Below, piece by piece: positions 62,279 through 64,000 of a stretch of 64,000 bases of DNA. The translations under genes were made by a program, and so were the position numbers. Numbering within the stretch: position 1 is the stretch's first letter; each line of letters begins with the position of its first letter. The notes beneath the pieces are model-generated. The model saw only the letters and a program-made list of their open reading frames with translations, was not told the DNA's origin and ran no database searches. The stretch is taken from positions 682,001 to 746,000 of the forward strand of contig NZ_NIDE01000001.1 in NCBI RefSeq assembly GCF_002197845.1, in the 5' to 3' direction. This DNA is from Fimbriiglobus ruber (GTDB lineage Bacteria > Planctomycetota > Planctomycetia > Gemmatales > Gemmataceae).

Positions 62279-63079
62279 CTATTGTGTTGGCGGTTGCCTT
62301 CGTATCGCCTCGATCTCGGCCCGGAGACGGGCGAGTTCGGCGTCGGCCGAATCGGCCCTCTGCTTCTCGACATCGGCCCGTTGCTTCTCGACATCGGTTC
62401 GCTGTTTCTCGACTTTGACCCGCTGTTTCTCGACTTCGATTCGTTGTTTCGCGGCCTCGTCAAACGTGAGAATCACGTTACCGGATGCGTCAAAAAACCG
62501 CAGCCAGACTTCTGTTCGCGTTTGAAATTCACTTTCCCAGGGTCCGAGATACAGTTCCAGTTCCGAACTCCACAAGCGCCCTCCTTCTGGCTCGATCGGT
62601 TCGTAATTTCCGTCGTACAGCCGCCAGCCGACCAGTTGAGAACCGTCTGGGTCGTAGCAATAGTATTCCGGGGTTCGGAACGTCTGGGCGTAGAGTGTTT
62701 TTTTTGTCGTGAGATCGACCTTCTTGGTTGTCGGAGAGGTCAATTCAACAATGACGTTGGGGAACTTGCCCTCTTCTTCCCAGACGACCCAACTCGGTCG
62801 CGATTTGTCGTGCGCCGCGCCGTTTACGTAGAAGAAATCGGGCCCCCGGAAATCTCGGTTGAAGACCATTTTCGGACTGAAATACATGAACATGTTGCCG
62901 CCGACGAAGAAGTCCTTCCGCCCCTGAAAATGTTGCTCGATACATTCGATCAGCAAATTCATGGCACGCAGGTGCCAAAACGTATCCATCGGCTCTCCGT
63001 CTTCGTAGGGGAGATCCTCAGCCCGCGGCAGCCCGGGAATCCAATCGAGGGGCATTTCCAGTTCGGTCGGCGACATCAC
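62279..63079 (-). CDS. Uma2-family nuclease-like protein with heptad-repeat tail
   Basis: The 266-residue product has the Uma2 core: MDTFWHLRAMNLLIECIEQHF, FFVGGNMFMYFSPKMVFNRDFRGPDFFYVN with the catalytic Asp, PNVIVELTSPTTKKVDLTTKKTLYAQTFRTPEYYCYDP, and WLRFFDASGNVI. Unlike the copy at 12304-12891 it continues into a C-terminal coiled coil built from a seven-residue unit, VEKQRxD/K, repeated about four to five times. A matching 21-bp tandem repeat is seen in the DNA. It lies between DUF1501 (42-base gap) and DUF1549/1553, where I would not expect a nuclease, so it may be a later insertion or moonlighting partner. Confidence 0.85.
   Translation of the reverse strand: MMSPTELEMPLDWIPGLPRAEDLPYEDGEPMDTFWHLRAMNLLIECIEQHFQGRKDFFVGGNMFMYFSPKMVFNRDFRGPDFFYVNGAAHDKSRPSWVVWEEEGKFPNVIVELTSPTTKKVDLTTKKTLYAQTFRTPEYYCYDPDGSQLVGWRLYDGNYEPIEPEGGRLWSSELELYLGPWESEFQTRTEVWLRFFDASGNVILTFDEAAKQRIEVEKQRVKVEKQRTDVEKQRADVEKQRADSADAELARLRAEIEAIRRQPPTQ
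62363..62446. repeat. 21-bp tandem repeat in Uma2 gene
   Basis: Four 21-base units (62363, 62384, 62405, 62426) encode the heptads of the coiled-coil tail on the minus strand. Units 1 and 2 differ at only two positions, the others at a few more. A partial unit flanks it at 62350-62362. Copy number is likely to vary between strains. Confidence 0.88.
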
Positions 63080-63121
63080 GTCGGCCCTCGTTCACTCAGT
63101 GCGCAAGATCAAAAACATTGA

Positions 63122-64000
63122 TCAGAACAGCTCGGCGATCGGCTTGACGCCGAAATCGGCCAGGGGGATCGGGCGGTTCTGCGGGCCGGGGAGTTCCTTG
63201 TGCGGGTCGAGCCCGAGCGCGCGGTAGATGGTGGCCGCGATCTCGCCCGGTGTGACCGGCCGGCTCTTGGGGGCGTACGCCAGTTCGTCCGATTCGCCGA
63301 CCACCCGGCCGCCCTGAATCGGCCCGCCGCCGATCAGCATCGACCAGACGCCGGGGTGGTGGTCGCGCCCGCCAGCCGGGTTGATCTTGGGCGTCCGCCC
63401 GAACTCGCCGGTGGCGACGACGACCGTGTTCGAGAGCAGCCCCCGCGCCGACAGGTCTTCGAGCAAGGCACTGTACGCGCGGTCGAAATTCGGCACGATT
63501 TGCTTAGCCATCTCGTTGATATCGGTAAACGGTTTCGACCCGTGGATGTCCCACGTTAGCTCGTCGAACACCGTTTCAAACATATTCACCGTGACGAACC
63601 GCACCCCGGCTTCGATCAACCGCCGGGCCATCAGGCAGCTTTGCCCGAAACGGGTGCGGCCGTACCGGTCGCGGACCTCGGAAGACTCTTTTTGAAGGTC
63701 GAACGCCTCCCGGGCCTTCGGCGACGACATGAGCTTGTAAGCGAGTTGAAACGTGTCGTCCATCTGCTTCGCGGCCGGGCTGGTGTCGAAGGCGGCCACG
63801 CCGCCGTCTACTGCCGCCCGGAGTTTCTGCCGGCGGTCGGCGCGAACGCCGGTGATGTAGTCGGGCGGCAACAGGTCGGGGACTTTGAAGTTCGGGGCGG
63901 ACGGGTCGGCGTTGAGGATGAGCGGGTCGAACCGCTTGCCGAGGTAGCCCGCGGATTCGCCGTGCGGGAGGTTCCCGCCGGTTCGGCCGATCGGCTTGGG
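63122..64000 (-). CDS. DUF1501 protein, N-terminus beyond window
   Basis: Only the C-terminal 292 residues are present; the frame is open to the right edge. Visible motifs are RTGGNLPHGESAGYLGKRFDPLI, FDLQKESSEVRDRYGRTRFGQSCLMARRLIEAGVRFVTVNMFETVFDELTWDIHGSKPFTDINEMAKQIVPNFDRAYSALLEDLSARGLLSNTVVVATGEFGRTPKINPAGGRDHHPGVWSMLIGGGPIQGGRVVGESDELAYAPKSRPVTPGEIAATIYRALGLD reduced to its key parts: VVATGEFGRTPK, GRDHHPG and VTPGEIAATIYRALGLD. This is the DUF1501 sulfatase/phosphatase-like fold, usually Tat-exported. It is first in the planctomycete set with DUF1549/1553. Confidence 0.93.
   Translation of the reverse strand, partial: PKPIGRTGGNLPHGESAGYLGKRFDPLILNADPSAPNFKVPDLLPPDYITGVRADRRQKLRAAVDGGVAAFDTSPAAKQMDDTFQLAYKLMSSPKAREAFDLQKESSEVRDRYGRTRFGQSCLMARRLIEAGVRFVTVNMFETVFDELTWDIHGSKPFTDINEMAKQIVPNFDRAYSALLEDLSARGLLSNTVVVATGEFGRTPKINPAGGRDHHPGVWSMLIGGGPIQGGRVVGESDELAYAPKSRPVTPGEIAATIYRALGLDPHKELPGPQNRPIPLADFGVKPIAELF

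Noticed and set aside
62363-62446. CRISPR-like array
   Set aside because: The 21-base units are contiguous, in frame with the Uma2 coding sequence and have no spacers.

Overview
The window reads as chromosomal DNA of a planctomycete, most likely a Gemmataceae-type organism. It is GC-rich. It carries families typical of that phylum: a DUF1559 pseudopilin, DUF1501 and DUF1549/DUF1553 proteins, a very large PVC-type heme/dehydrogenase/DUF1080 protein, ASPIC/UnbV FG-GAP lipoproteins, Pkn-type serine/threonine kinases with ECF sigma factors, WD40 proteins and Uma2 nucleases. The organism assignment is inference from gene content; no rRNA, tRNA or CRISPR was seen.

Layout. 0-8.4 kb: a B12-binding radical SAM protein, a 670-bp AT-rich gap, then a DUF1559 pseudopilin, a small lipoprotein, an ASPIC/UnbV gene split by an ISAzo13-type insertion (exact TTA target duplication) and a TPR protein. 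8.4-12.9 kb: a compact minus-strand cluster (Uma2, ECF sigma factor, unknown protein, membrane Ser/Thr kinase, sugar isomerase-like protein). 13-20 kb: a 1354-residue heme/DUF1080 protein, a Gemmataceae-type hypothetical, DUF488 and a di-heme cytochrome. 20-24 kb: a second Ser/Thr kinase and a coiled-coil membrane protein. 24.4-29.1 kb: an ethanolamine operon (eutB, permease, eutC, nitrilase-family amidase) with no microcompartment genes. 29-36 kb: a cyanophycinase-like peptidase, an ISNCY/IS1202-like element with an 18-bp flanking repeat, an alpha/beta hydrolase coupled to lnt, and moeA; two related long hairpins sit directly after stop codons here.

36-45.5 kb: a secreted Gly/Pro/Cys-rich protein with a structured leader, a methyltransferase, a UDP-galactopyranose-mutase-like flavoprotein, sdaA, a roughly 460-bp nested palindrome, a lone impE/tagJ and a BamA-like Omp85 gene. 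45.6-46.9 kb: an ISAs1-family element with a perfect 10-bp target duplication but a twice-frameshifted transposase. 47-56 kb: an epimerase, a PA-IL-like protein, a DJ-1/PfpI protein, an ArsR regulator, a membrane protein, dapA, a zinc-ribbon/HEAT membrane protein, a thioredoxin and an STN-like secreted protein. 56-64 kb: a minus-strand run of DUF1501 (cut by the window edge), a coiled-coil Uma2 protein, DUF1549/1553 and a WD40 protein.

Genes that probably work together are: EutBC with their permease (ethanolamine uptake and cleavage); the sigma factor, unknown protein and kinase (overlapping genes, so one signalling unit); BamA and Lnt with several lipoproteins (a Gram-negative-style envelope); and DUF1501/DUF1549-1553/WD40 (a conserved planctomycete set of unknown role). 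Three insertion sequences and several long non-coding palindromes are the main accessory content. I found no clear defence system, phage or secretion locus. The strongest candidates for something undescribed are the nested palindrome at 41.8-42.3 kb, the dispersed post-stop hairpins, the microcompartment-free ethanolamine operon with an amidase, and the sigma-unknown-kinase module.
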